A stretch of 64,000 nt of DNA from Mycobacterium scrofulaceum (GCF_002086735.1 NZ_MVIJ01000018.1:39606-103605), one strand, 5' to 3'; positions 21,675 through 30,089 are shown, counted from the first letter of the stretch. Made by a program: numbers and translations. Notes: a model not told the origin generated them from the sequence alone.

Positions 21675-24301
21675 GAATCGCCGTCACCGGGGCCGGTGGT
21701 GTGCTCGGCCGCGGGCTCACCGCCCGCCTGCTCAGCCAGGGCCACGACGTCATCGGGATCTCCCGTCACCGTCCCGAAAGCTGGCCGAGCGCGGCCGAAT
21801 TCGTCGCAGCCGACATCCGCGACACCGACGTCGTCACCCGCGCCCTCGGTGGCGCGGACGTCGTCGCGCACCTGGCGTGGGCGAACAGCCCCGGACCCGG
21901 TGCCCGGGCCAGCGGGCAGGTGAACATCGACGGCACCCGCAACGTGCTGGCGGCGATGGCCGAGACTGGAGCCAGCAGGATCGTCTTCGCGTCGTCGGCG
22001 CAGGTGTACGGGGGCACAGAAGCGCCGAGAACCGAGCACGACGCGAGAATGCCGGTCAACGCCGAGGGCCGATACAAGGACCGGGTCGAGCAGATGCTGG
22101 AGGAATCGGACCTGGAATGGGTCGCGATCCGCTCCGCGCTGATCATCGGCCGAAGCGTCGACAACTGGGTGCGGCGGCTACTGGCGCTGCCGGTCTTTCC
22201 CGACGGGTCGGCCGACCGCCTCATGCAGGTCGTCCACCTCGACGACGCGCTTCGGCTCTTCAACCGGGCGATCGTGGACACCGAAATCGGCAGCGGCCCC
22301 GTCAATCTCGCCGCCCCGGGCGAGCTGACCTTCCGTCGGATCGCCGCGACGCTGGGACGCCCCGTCGTGCCGTTGGGCTTCGAGCTGCCCGAGCTGCAAC
22401 TGGTGCACGGCGGCGCGTTCATGGATACCGCGCGGTTGCGGGAGCAGTGGGGATTCCGCCCGGCGTGGAACTCCAGCGAATGTGTCGAAGATTTCGCGCT
22501 CGCGGTGCGCGGCCGGGTCACCGTGGGCAAGCGGGTGGTGTCGCTGCCGTGGCGGATGGCCACCATCGGTGACCTTCCGACCGTCGATGCGCCGACCGAG
22601 GACGGGGTGAAGCCCGATTGGGCCGGCCCTCCCGGCGACAACGGGGAATTCGATACCCCGATCGATCCGCGCTTTCCGACGTTCCTGGCCACCAATCTGT
22701 CGGAGGCGCTGCCCGGCCCGTTCTCGCCGGCGTCGGCCTCGGCGACCGTGCGCGGGTTGCGCGCCGGTGGCGTGGCCATCGCCGAGCGGCTCCGCCCCGG
22801 GGGCATCGTTCAGCGCGAAATCGCCACCCGGACCGTCGCCGTCTTCGCCCACCGCCTCTACGGGGCCATCACGTCGGCGCATTACATGGCCGAAACCGTA
22901 CCGTTTGCCAAACCGGCGACGATCGTCAGCAACAGCGGATTTTTCGGCCCCAGTATGGCGTCGTTGCCGATCTTCGGATCTGAGCGTCCACGCTCCGAAA
23001 CCAGCCGGATCCGCAAGCAATTGCGGACAATCCGCAACATCGGGGTCTTCGGTGTCAACCTCGTCGGTCTGTCCGCGGGCTCGTCCAAGGACACCCACGA
23101 GTTCCTCGCCGACGTCGATCGCCTCGAGCGCCTCACCGACGACGTCACCGGGCTGGACGACCGTCGGCTGCTGAGCCTGATCTCGTTGGCGCGCGACGAG
23201 GTGGTGCACGGCTGGGTGCTGGCGTCGGCGTCGTTCATGCTGTGCGCGGCGTTCAACGTCCTGCTGCGCGGTTTGTGTGGACGTGACACCGCCGCGCCGG
23301 CGGGACCGGAATTGGTCAGTGCGCGATCGGTCGAGGCAATGCAGCGGTTGGTGGTGGCCGCGCAGCGCGATCCGAAAGTGACTGCGCTGCTGGCCGAACC
23401 GGGGGAGCGGCTGGGCAAGCTGGCTGTCGAGGCGCCGGAGTTTCACGCCGCCGTGCTGGCCGAGCTGGCGCTGATCGGGCATCGCGGCCCCGCCGAACTC
23501 GAGATGCGGTCGGTCAGCTACGCCGACGATCCCGAGTTGCTCGTCCGGATGGTGACCAGAGCGATGAGCGCCCCTGCGGCGCCTCAGCCGCAGCGCCCCC
23601 GTATCCCATTGCACGCCAAGCCCGTTGCCCAGTTTGCGGCGCGCCAGCTGCGCGACCGGGAAGCCCGTCGCGACAAGGTGGTGCGGGCCAATTGGGTGCT
23701 GCGCACCCTGATGCGCGAGTACGGGCGGCGGTTGGTGGAGTCCGGAATCGTCGACACCGCCGACGATGTGTTCTACCTGCTCGTCGACGAGCTCGATGCG
23801 CTGCCCGCCGATGTCGGGGCGCTGGTGGCCCGGCGCCGCGCCGAGCAACGCCGGCTGGCCGCCGTGGTTCCGCCGACGGTGTTCAGCGGGAGCTGGCAAC
23901 CGACCACGACGACGCCGGCGGCTCTCACCAGTGGGGAAACCCTGCGCGGTGTCGGCGTCTGCGGGGGGAAGGTGCGTGGCCGGGTGCGCATCGTCCGGCC
24001 CGAGACCATCGACGACCTGCAGCCCGGCGAGATCCTTGTCGCGGAGGTCACCGACGTCGGCTACACCGCCGCGTTCTGCTATGCCGCGGCCGTGGTGACC
24101 GAGTTGGGCGGCCCGATGTCGCACGCCGCGGTGGTGGCCCGGGAATTCGGGTTCCCGTGCGTGGTGGACGTGCAGGGAGCCACCCGAAGTCTGCCGCCGG
24201 GTGCGCTCGTCGAAGTCGACGGCACGACAGGCGAGATTCACGTACTGGAGGTGGCGCCGGCGGACGGCCAACCGCTTCCCGCGGACGGGCATACTCACTA
24301 A
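21671..24301 (+). CDS. NAD-dependent epimerase / PEP-utilising swivel domain fusion protein
   Basis: The 876-residue protein joins two unrelated modules. Residues 1-300 form an extended-SDR epimerase domain with the Rossmann motif TGAGGVLGRG near the start and SSAQVYGG near residue 117. A central helical region (about 330-740) has no motif I recognise. Residues 760-870 are the phosphohistidine swivel domain of PEP-utilising enzymes, with GEILVAEVTDVGYT and the His in LGGPMSHAAVVARE. No ATP-grasp or PEP-binding barrel is seen, so the source of phosphate is unclear. The length and place match M. tuberculosis Rv2047c (function unknown). The GTG start follows pks12 by 25 bases, so a role in mycoketide maturation is an attractive guess but unproven. 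Confidence 0.75.
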   Translation: MRIAVTGAGGVLGRGLTARLLSQGHDVIGISRHRPESWPSAAEFVAADIRDTDVVTRALGGADVVAHLAWANSPGPGARASGQVNIDGTRNVLAAMAETGASRIVFASSAQVYGGTEAPRTEHDARMPVNAEGRYKDRVEQMLEESDLEWVAIRSALIIGRSVDNWVRRLLALPVFPDGSADRLMQVVHLDDALRLFNRAIVDTEIGSGPVNLAAPGELTFRRIAATLGRPVVPLGFELPELQLVHGGAFMDTARLREQWGFRPAWNSSECVEDFALAVRGRVTVGKRVVSLPWRMATIGDLPTVDAPTEDGVKPDWAGPPGDNGEFDTPIDPRFPTFLATNLSEALPGPFSPASASATVRGLRAGGVAIAERLRPGGIVQREIATRTVAVFAHRLYGAITSAHYMAETVPFAKPATIVSNSGFFGPSMASLPIFGSERPRSETSRIRKQLRTIRNIGVFGVNLVGLSAGSSKDTHEFLADVDRLERLTDDVTGLDDRRLLSLISLARDEVVHGWVLASASFMLCAAFNVLLRGLCGRDTAAPAGPELVSARSVEAMQRLVVAAQRDPKVTALLAEPGERLGKLAVEAPEFHAAVLAELALIGHRGPAELEMRSVSYADDPELLVRMVTRAMSAPAAPQPQRPRIPLHAKPVAQFAARQLRDREARRDKVVRANWVLRTLMREYGRRLVESGIVDTADDVFYLLVDELDALPADVGALVARRRAEQRRLAAVVPPTVFSGSWQPTTTTPAALTSGETLRGVGVCGGKVRGRVRIVRPETIDDLQPGEILVAEVTDVGYTAAFCYAAAVVTELGGPMSHAAVVAREFGFPCVVDVQGATRSLPPGALVEVDGTTGEIHVLEVAPADGQPLPADGHTH

Positions 24302-24416
24302 AAAATGCTGCGCGGCAACACATTCCATGTTAGGGGCCGGTCGAACACCGGCAAATCGGCCTCCGGCTGATCGGCACAGGGCCGGCCGCCCGTTGTCCAC
24401 GGAACGACCCGTTCGG

Positions 24417-24848
24417 TCACGGGTGCGGCGCCGAATGCTGTTGGGCGGCTTGACGGGCGAGCCGGTCGTCGTGGATCCTGACCAGTTCGCGGAACCCGAG
24501 CCGGTGGTACTTCGGTATCGGCTGGATGCCCCACACGTCCTGCGCGGTGGCCTTGCCCTCAGCGCCTTCCGGAGGCCCGAAGGGCGGGTACGGGTACTTG
24601 CACTCCAGGGTGTCGTTGGAGTATCGAATCTTGAGCAATTCGCTGCAGATCTGCGTGAGGCTGAGCGTGGGGTAGCCGTAGTAGACGGCCATGAACGGCA
24701 ACGTGAATGCGCCTTCGATCACCAGTGCCACCAGGCATACCAGGACGGCCCGTTTGATCCATTTGTGCATGCGCGCGTAGTAGGGCGTGGTCCCCGGCTC
24801 GAGATCCGCGGTCGCGGCTCGTTCTTCGGTGGGGGATGAGGCGGTCAT
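24417..24848 (-). CDS. Single-anchor membrane protein, last gene of the NorD/NorQ locus
   Basis: I do not recognise this 143-residue protein. A short cytoplasmic tail (1-30) is followed by one membrane helix (about 31-57, [15 protein letters not shown] onwards). A Tyr- and Pro-rich domain of about 85 residues follows, with two Cys (68 and 83) that could form a disulphide if it faces outside, then PYPPFGPP and a C-terminus with several His. An AAGGAG RBS lies 9 bases upstream of the ATG, and the gene follows the 236-residue membrane protein by 19 bases, so it belongs to the same transcript. Its position suggests an accessory subunit of whatever complex the duplicated membrane proteins form. 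Confidence 0.65.
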   Translation of the reverse strand: MTASSPTEERAATADLEPGTTPYYARMHKWIKRAVLVCLVALVIEGAFTLPFMAVYYGYPTLSLTQICSELLKIRYSNDTLECKYPYPPFGPPEGAEGKATAQDVWGIQPIPKYHRLGFRELVRIHDDRLARQAAQQHSAPHP

Positions 24849-24867
24849 GGCAGGCGCTCCTTAGGAC

Positions 24868-25578
24868 CTAGTCGGTGAAGATTTCGCGGTTGACGGTGTG
24901 CAGGTAGGGGATGGCCAGGAACGGGGTGATGTAGAAGATGTCGTAGAGCCACCAGCCGACGACCGGGAAAACGACTCCGGCGTAACGCACGTCGGCGAAC
25001 ATGGTCATGTTGAAGACGTAGGCGGACCAGATCACCACGCCCATCCAGCAGGTGACGACCATCCACTGATGACCCCACCGCTTCATCTGTAAGAATCCGA
25101 TCGCCGCGGCGACCCGCATGGAGAACACCGTGAGGATCAAGCCCGCCACGTAGGCCTTCTCGCCGGGTCCCGCGGCGCCGCCGACCCAGAGCTCGTTGTA
25201 ATGCCAGAAATAACCGGCGTCGAACATGTTGCCCCAGCCGACCATCAGCACCCGGTTGATCAAGGTGTGGTTGGCGACCAGGTCCAGGGCCCAGCCGAGG
25301 CTGTTGAGCATTCCGTCGATCAGGACCAGATAGCCGATCAGCGTCACGATCATCGGCCGGACCGACAGGCCGGCGCGCAGCGCCTGGCGCTGCAGCCATA
25401 CCCCGCGCATGAAGATGGGAAATCCGATCAGCCCCGGTGCCCACATGCCCATCAACGCGGCGCCGACGATCATCCACTTGTCGGCGCGGCGCTGCGCCTG
25501 GCGGGACGCGTCGTGGTGATCGTCCAGGCTGACCGAACTTGCTGGCTGCGCGACAACGGGTTTCACAAATCCCACCAC
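24868..25578 (-). CDS. Five-helix membrane protein of unknown function, copy 2
   Basis: The 236-residue protein has about five membrane helices (roughly residues 33-58, 73-105, 140-162, 168-194 and 200-228). It is a close paralogue of the protein at 28361-29095: from about residue 30 onward most positions are identical, including NMFDAGYFWHYNELWVGG, MKRWGHQWMVVTCWMG and PFLAIPYLHTVNRE. The shared His, Glu and Tyr residues in or near the membrane could bind a metal. No heme-copper oxidase, AMO/pMMO or AlkB signature was recognised. GTG codons at 25578, 25575 and 25566 are candidate starts; the last overlaps the upstream 42-residue peptide as GTGA. The adjacent norQ/norD-like genes suggest it is the target of an AAA+/VWA activation machine. 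Confidence 0.75.
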   Translation of the reverse strand: MVGFVKPVVAQPASSVSLDDHHDASRQAQRRADKWMIVGAALMGMWAPGLIGFPIFMRGVWLQRQALRAGLSVRPMIVTLIGYLVLIDGMLNSLGWALDLVANHTLINRVLMVGWGNMFDAGYFWHYNELWVGGAAGPGEKAYVAGLILTVFSMRVAAAIGFLQMKRWGHQWMVVTCWMGVVIWSAYVFNMTMFADVRYAGVVFPVVGWWLYDIFYITPFLAIPYLHTVNREIFTD

Positions 25579-25691
25579 CCGCGGGCGAACGACATGTACA
25601 GCTGGATTCCGAACATCACGAGCAGGTAGCCGTAGATGAACAGCTGAAAGACGATGAGCGCCCTCTTGCGCTTCCTCTCCTGCTGGTCCAT
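25563..25691 (-). CDS. 42-residue single-helix membrane peptide
   Basis: The peptide has a strongly basic N-terminus (MDQQERKRKR) and one hydrophobic helix (ALIVFQLFIYGYLLVMFGI), ending in ARGWWDL. The ATG at 25691 has an AGGAAAGGAA ribosome-binding region and lies 16 bases after the norQ-like stop. Its end overlaps the start of the downstream five-helix protein. The tight packing argues for a real product, probably a small subunit or assembly peptide of a membrane complex with its cytoplasmic side at the N-terminus. Confidence 0.65.
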   Translation of the reverse strand: MDQQERKRKRALIVFQLFIYGYLLVMFGIQLYMSFARGWWDL

Positions 25692-25707
25692 GCCGTCAGT
25701 TCCTTTC

Positions 25708-26517
25708 CTAGGGGCGTGCACTCGGGGCGTCCGCGGTGGCCAGGCTGGCCACCGCCACTTCACGTAGGCCGTCGGTGACCGCGCCATCGAGGCTCAGCGG
25801 CGCGAGGATGCAAGCCTCCGCCGCGTCCAATTCACTTGCGCCGGAGGCGATCAGATGGGCGGCGGTGACCAGCACCCTGGTCGACGGCGGCTCGAAGTGG
25901 AAGGCTTCGTCGGCTGTGCGGATCGCGACCGCGCATCCGACCAACCGCTGCGCCGTGGCGACGGGGATTCCGGCCTCGGCGACGATCACCTCGGCCTCGC
26001 GTTCGGGCGGCAGATACCTCATCGCGAGTGTGACGAACCGCTGCCGGAAGGACGGTTTGAGCTCCTTGAGCGAGCTGCGATATGCCGGGTTGTACGAACA
26101 CACCAGCATGAAGGCGTCCGGTGCCGTCACGACTTCACCGGCTCGGTCCAGGTACAGCGATCGCCGGTGATCGGTGAGCGAATGCAGGATGGCCAACGAG
26201 TCGTGGCGGGCTTCGACGACTTCGTCGAGGTAGCAGATCGCGCCGGCCTTGACGGCGCGGGTCAGCGGGCCGTCGGTCCAGACCACGTCGCCGCCGGTGA
26301 CCATGAAGCGGCCGACGAGGTCCGAGCTGGTCAGGTCGTCGTGGCAACTGATGGTGACGACGGGCCGTTGCAACAGCAGGCCCATGTGCTCGACGAAACG
26401 CGTCTTGCCGCACCCGGTCGGGCCCGTGAGCATCACCGGCGTGCGCTGGCGGAAGGCCTGCTCGAACAGCTGGACTTCGTTGCCGTTTGCGAAATACGTG
26501 TCGGTGGTGGCACTCAT
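25708..26517 (-). CDS. NorQ/CbbQ/GvpN-type MoxR AAA+ ATPase
   Basis: The 269-residue protein is an AAA+ ATPase of the NorQ/CbbQ branch. It has Walker A GPTGCGKT (about residue 31), the CbbQ-type SCHDDLTSSDLVGRF, Walker B ICYLDEV, a sensor region in LVCSYNPAY, and an arginine-finger region near SFRQRF. These motors work with a VWA partner to activate or insert metal into a target enzyme; NorQ with NorD matures nitric oxide reductase and CbbQ with CbbO activates Rubisco. The start overlaps the stop of the NorD-like gene (ATGA). No norB or norC lies in this window, so the target here is probably the membrane protein family flanking it. The symbol is left blank because the classical role is not shown. 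Confidence 0.85.
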   Translation of the reverse strand: MSATTDTYFANGNEVQLFEQAFRQRTPVMLTGPTGCGKTRFVEHMGLLLQRPVVTISCHDDLTSSDLVGRFMVTGGDVVWTDGPLTRAVKAGAICYLDEVVEARHDSLAILHSLTDHRRSLYLDRAGEVVTAPDAFMLVCSYNPAYRSSLKELKPSFRQRFVTLAMRYLPPEREAEVIVAEAGIPVATAQRLVGCAVAIRTADEAFHFEPPSTRVLVTAAHLIASGASELDAAEACILAPLSLDGAVTDGLREVAVASLATADAPSARP

Positions 26518-28037
26518 GCGGCAACCAGTTCGCGATGGACATGAGCCAACACCCGCGGAAGCTCCTCTACGCGTCGGATCCGTTGGAATCGGCGGGGCCC
26601 GAACACCTCCGGAAGGGGATCGACGCGGACCGGCCCCACGCCGACGTAATACATCGACACCCCCGCGTCGTTGGCCTCCTCGACGGCGTGCGCGGCGTCC
26701 GCCCAGGCGTAGCGGCCCTCATACCCTTCGTCGGAGAGCAGGCCGTCGCCGATGACGATCAGCAGCCGCCGCTCGGATGCCTGCGCGAGCAGCCGGCTGG
26801 TCAAATGTCGCAGCGGCGCGCCGAGCCTGGTGTATCCGCGGGTGGACAGCCCGAGCCCACTGGGCGCGACCAGCCGGCGATCTTCGAAATCCTTCAGGCA
26901 ATGTACTTCGACGCGGTGGCGGGTGTTGCCGGTGAACGCGAAGACGCCGTGTCGCTCCCGGGCAAGTGTCATGGCGCGGGAAAGCGCATCGGCGCAGGCC
27001 AATTCCAGATGAAAGATTCGCCCGCCGTGCACCCCCAGCGACGAACTGCCGTCAAGCAGCACCGCGGTGGTGACGTCGCGGCCGCTGGGCAGCAAATCGC
27101 GAAATATCCTCGGCTCCTTGGCCTCGCCGGTGGCCAGGTCGATGTAGTGGCTGACGTATTGGTCGACATCGAGGTCGGAGCCGTCCTCGAGGCGGTTCGC
27201 CATCCCACGGTGGGTGTGTTCTTCGAACCACTTGCGCACATCGACGACCACGGGGACGACACCGCGCGTGCGCCGGGCGTCCGCGCGCTCGACCACGGCG
27301 ACGTGGTCGCGCATGAACTGCCGTGTCCACATGTTCCATTCCGGATACGGAATCCCGGGCCGGTGCTCGGGGGTCACGTCGAAATCGTTGTCCTGCGGCC
27401 GGCTTGGCGGCGGGAGATTGGGATTACGGACGCCGCCGTCGCCGCCAACGGGAACCGAGTACGGCCGTGGCAGCCGCTTTTGCGCGGTGGTCCAGGGCAT
27501 CCTGCCGAAGCTCCGGCGCAACCGGTCGGCCAAGCCCTGCGGCGCCGTGAATGCCAGCGGCAAGGTGCCCAGCAGCGGATGGACCGTCAATGTCTGGTCG
27601 GTGGCGGCCAACGCGATTGCCCGGTTGAGCATTTCCACGGCGGTCAGGTCGCCGGCTTCGGTGTGCAGGTCCGGTAGCAGGCGTCGCGCCTCGGGGAGCA
27701 GGCCCGGCCAACGCGAGGCCAGCCAACCGAGGGCGACCCCGGCTTCGACAACGCCGAGGGCGCGCAATTCTCGACCGGACAACTCGTTCAGCCGATATTC
27801 GGTGATCCGATCCTTGGACGGTGAACATTGCAGGGCCACACCGCATGTCAGGGCCCTGCGCGTCCAATCGCACAGCGGCGGGTAGGGGACATGAACGAAC
27901 GTCAGCGCCGCGTTCAGGCCGAACCGGCGCCGGTCGCCGGTGACCAGCCGGGCGCCCTCACGACGTCGCTCGCTCAGCGCGACCGCTGTGACCGAGCAAC
28001 TCCGCTCCAGCGCCATTGCGTGGGAGTCTTCAGGCAT
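26514..28037 (-). CDS. NorD/CbbO-type VWA-domain activator protein
   Basis: The 507-residue protein has an N-terminal helical half of about 300 residues and a C-terminal von Willebrand A domain. The VWA metal-ion-dependent adhesion site is visible as VLLDGSSSLG (about 318), then YTRLGAPLRH and the late motif VIGDGLLSDEGYEG. NorD and CbbO use this site to bind the target enzyme while the paired AAA+ motor remodels it. The ATG at 28037 follows the 34-residue peptide gene by 39 bases, and the stop overlaps the NorQ-like start. A NorD without any nor structural genes is unusual and points to a different client. Confidence 0.85.
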   Translation of the reverse strand: MPEDSHAMALERSCSVTAVALSERRREGARLVTGDRRRFGLNAALTFVHVPYPPLCDWTRRALTCGVALQCSPSKDRITEYRLNELSGRELRALGVVEAGVALGWLASRWPGLLPEARRLLPDLHTEAGDLTAVEMLNRAIALAATDQTLTVHPLLGTLPLAFTAPQGLADRLRRSFGRMPWTTAQKRLPRPYSVPVGGDGGVRNPNLPPPSRPQDNDFDVTPEHRPGIPYPEWNMWTRQFMRDHVAVVERADARRTRGVVPVVVDVRKWFEEHTHRGMANRLEDGSDLDVDQYVSHYIDLATGEAKEPRIFRDLLPSGRDVTTAVLLDGSSSLGVHGGRIFHLELACADALSRAMTLARERHGVFAFTGNTRHRVEVHCLKDFEDRRLVAPSGLGLSTRGYTRLGAPLRHLTSRLLAQASERRLLIVIGDGLLSDEGYEGRYAWADAAHAVEEANDAGVSMYYVGVGPVRVDPLPEVFGPRRFQRIRRVEELPRVLAHVHRELVAA

Positions 28038-28076
28038 TGGCCGAATCCAACGAGTCCGGACGGTCTATGTCGGCGG

Positions 28077-28181
28077 TCAGAACGTCCCGATGTTGGAGAA
28101 CAGCCAGTACCAGAACCAGATGATCAGTCCGGTGCCGCCCCACGCGGCGACATACCGAAGGATCTCCCAAACATAAGCCAC
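28077..28181 (-). CDS. 34-residue single-helix membrane peptide
   Basis: The predicted product MAYVWEILRYVAAWGG continues as a Trp-rich membrane helix (LIIWFWYWLF) and ends SNIGTF. The GTG start at 28181 has a near-perfect AAGGAGG RBS 7 bases upstream, one of the strongest in the window, which is good evidence of translation. It lies between the first five-helix protein and the NorD-like gene. Like the 42-residue peptide next to the second copy, it probably belongs to the membrane complex. The 179 bases separating it from the upstream gene hold nothing else I can identify. Confidence 0.6.
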   Translation of the reverse strand: MAYVWEILRYVAAWGGTGLIIWFWYWLFSNIGTF

Positions 28182-28360
28182 GATTTGACCTCCTTGGTGA
28201 CGCGCTCTTGGCCAAGCGATGCGCGACTTGGGCTTTCGGTGTGCCCGGGCCGGCAGGGTGTCGAAGTACTCCCTGCCGCAGAGGAATCCCTCCGGGGCGA
28301 TCGGACGGTCGGTCGGGATTGGGCCGACGATGTGCGTCTGCGAACGGCGCGTGCGGCATG

Positions 28361-29095
28361 TCAGTCGGAGAAGAGTTCGCGGTTGACGGTGTGCAGGTAG
28401 GGGATGGCCAGGAAGGGGGTGATGTAGAAGATGTCGTAGAGCCACCAGCCGACGACCGGCAGCACCACGCCGGCGAAGCGCACGTCGGCGAACATGGTCA
28501 TGTTGAAGACGTAGCCGATCCAGATCACCACGCCCATCCAGCAGGTGACCACCATCCACTGATGGCCCCAGCGTTTCATCTGCAGGAAGCCGATGGCGGC
28601 GGCGATGCGCATCGTGAAGACGGTCAGGATGAGGCCCACTTCCCACGCCTTTTCGCCCGGACCGGCCGCCCCGCCGACCCACAGCTCGTTGTAGTGCCAG
28701 AAATAGCCGGCGTCGAACATGTTGCCCCAGCCGTTCAGCAGCACGCGGGCCAGCAGTGTGTGGTTTGCCACCAGGTCGAGCGCCCAGCCCACGGTGTTGA
28801 TGGCCGCGTCGATGATGACCAGATAGCCCAGCAGCGTGACCAGCATTGGCCGCACCGAGAGACCGTCTCGTAGGGCCCGGCGCAGCAGTCGGACGCCCCA
28901 GAGAAACAACGGCAAGCCGAAGACGCCCAGGGCCGCGGTGCCGATCAGGAGGCTGCCGGAGATAAGCCATTTGTCGGCCCGACGCTGCGCCAAGTGCGAC
29001 CGTTCCATGTGCTCGTCGATGGTCAGGCCGGCCGAAGGGCGGGTGGAGCGGGCGTCGGTGCCGGCATTGTGCTGGCCCAGCTTCGGCGGATTCAC
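28361..29095 (-). CDS. Five-helix membrane protein of unknown function, copy 1
   Basis: This 244-residue paralogue of the protein at 24868-25578 is the first gene of the minus-strand operon. After a variable 35-residue N-terminus it shares LAQRRADKW, LSVRPMLVTLLGYLV, GWALDLVANHTL, the FWHYNELWVGGAAGPGEK block, MKRWGHQWMVV and PYLHTVNREL with its partner. About five membrane helices are predicted. DNA identity with the second copy is very high in the 3' two-thirds, suggesting recent duplication or gene conversion. The GTG at 29095 is preceded by a G-run; a good -10 (TATAGT) and a palindromic operator lie upstream. Function unknown; a metal-containing membrane enzyme is my best inference from the linked NorD/NorQ-like pair. 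Confidence 0.75.
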   Translation of the reverse strand: MNPPKLGQHNAGTDARSTRPSAGLTIDEHMERSHLAQRRADKWLISGSLLIGTAALGVFGLPLFLWGVRLLRRALRDGLSVRPMLVTLLGYLVIIDAAINTVGWALDLVANHTLLARVLLNGWGNMFDAGYFWHYNELWVGGAAGPGEKAWEVGLILTVFTMRIAAAIGFLQMKRWGHQWMVVTCWMGVVIWIGYVFNMTMFADVRFAGVVLPVVGWWLYDIFYITPFLAIPYLHTVNRELFSD

Positions 29096-29137
29096 GACAA
29101 CCCCCCCGTCATCGACGCTGATTGGATCGGCGTCTGC

Positions 29138-29163
29138 ACTATAACAGGCTGACTACAGTCAGC
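29138..29163 (-). promoter_or_regulatory. Promoter with TetR-type operator for the NorD/NorQ locus
   Basis: On the minus strand TATAGT (29143-29138) is a good -10, about 43 bases before the GTG at 29095. Directly upstream lies the perfect palindrome GCTGACTACAGTCAGC (29148-29163), which would sit between -35 and -10 and block RNA polymerase. The core TGACTnnAGTCA recurs at 30236-30247. The remainder of the 394-base gap up to 29489 contains one further copy (29300-29311) and otherwise nothing I can identify. Confidence 0.6.
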
Positions 29164-29299
29164 ATAAGGTCGGATGTGAGGTGCGCCGAGGTGGGCTCAC
29201 ATACGGTGCAGGTCCGGCATATTCGATACCGCAGGCCAGCTATCGGCGACAATCTGCAAAACGGCGGTCGACCACATGTCTTGTTGCCGACCAGGTAAC

Positions 29300-29311
29300 T
29301 GACACAAGTCA
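29300..29311. promoter_or_regulatory. Second copy of the TGACTnnAGTCA-like operator
   Basis: TGACACAAGTCA differs from the core TGACTnnAGTCA at one position. It lies between the membrane-protein promoter and the TetR gene, where it could strengthen repression by looping or cooperative binding. Confidence 0.4.
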
Positions 29312-29489
29312 GGTGTTTCGGCGTTGACACACCGATCGGCGGACGCCCACGCTCAGCGAGCGCCCCGCCGTCGCGGCCGCCCCGCGAACGCCATTTCCGC
29401 CGTCTGCGAGGCCCCGCCGGGCTTCATGTCCCACAAGGAACTTGGGCTCATGCCGCTCCGCGGCGTGATACGCCCCTGACGCGCCCGCC

Positions 29490-30089
29490 TCAGGCCCGCA
29501 TACTCCGCAACGTCCGCGCGACGTAATCCTCCAACAGCGCGCGGCCGGTCGGCCAGTGATTGGTCGTGATCAACAAGGAGTAGAGGCCGAGAAGGAAGAA
29601 CACGGCACTGTTCATCGGGCTGACGTCGGGATCGATCTCGCCGCGCTCCTGCGCCCGACCGATCTCCTCGGCGACCAGCACGATCAGGGGGTGATCCCTG
29701 CCGTCTTCAGTGGGCGGCCGCGTCTGCGAGAAGTGCAGCGCGAGAAAGTCATTGAAGAGCAGATCGCCCAGCCGGCGTTCCAATCCGATCACCAGCCGGA
29801 CCGCCTCGTTGAGCGCGGAAGCAAGATCGTGCTTGGACTTCAAGAACTGGGCGAACTGCTTGGCGATGCGGTCCTCTTCGCGGCGCTCGAGTTCCAGCAG
29901 CACATGCTCCTTGGTGGGGAAGTGGAAGAAGAAGGTCCCGTGGGCGACGCCGGCGGCGGCCACGATGGCGCCGACGTCGGCCTCGGCCATCCCGGCGCGG
30001 GCGAACTCCGCGATCGCGGCGCCCATCAATCGCTCCCTGGTCTGCAGCCGCTTCGCTTCTCGTGCCGAGAGTCGGTCCGTCACAGCCAT
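29490..30089 (-). CDS. TetR family transcriptional regulator
   Basis: The protein has 199 residues from the start chosen here. A TetR DNA-binding domain occupies residues 10-60: TRERLMGAAIAEFARAGM, then VGAIVAAAGVAHGTFFFHFPTKEHVL. The ligand-binding domain behind it contains many hydrophobic helices. The ATG at 30089 is preferred to an earlier in-frame one because GAGGA lies 6 bases upstream. It stands between the NorD/NorQ-like locus and the SDR operon, and both promoter regions carry TGACTnnAGTCA, so it probably represses both and is released by a small hydrophobic ligand. Confidence 0.85.
   Translation of the reverse strand: MAVTDRLSAREAKRLQTRERLMGAAIAEFARAGMAEADVGAIVAAAGVAHGTFFFHFPTKEHVLLELERREEDRIAKQFAQFLKSKHDLASALNEAVRLVIGLERRLGDLLFNDFLALHFSQTRPPTEDGRDHPLIVLVAEEIGRAQERGEIDPDVSPMNSAVFFLLGLYSLLITTNHWPTGRALLEDYVARTLRSMRA

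Noticed and set aside
25708..28037. A classical nitric oxide reductase operon (norCBQD)
   Set aside because: No heme-copper subunit, cytochrome c or six-His pattern is present; only the activator pair resembles nor genes.
29139..29330. A 63-codon minus-strand frame before the membrane operon
   Set aside because: It covers the promoter and operator region, has no RBS and no recognisable features.
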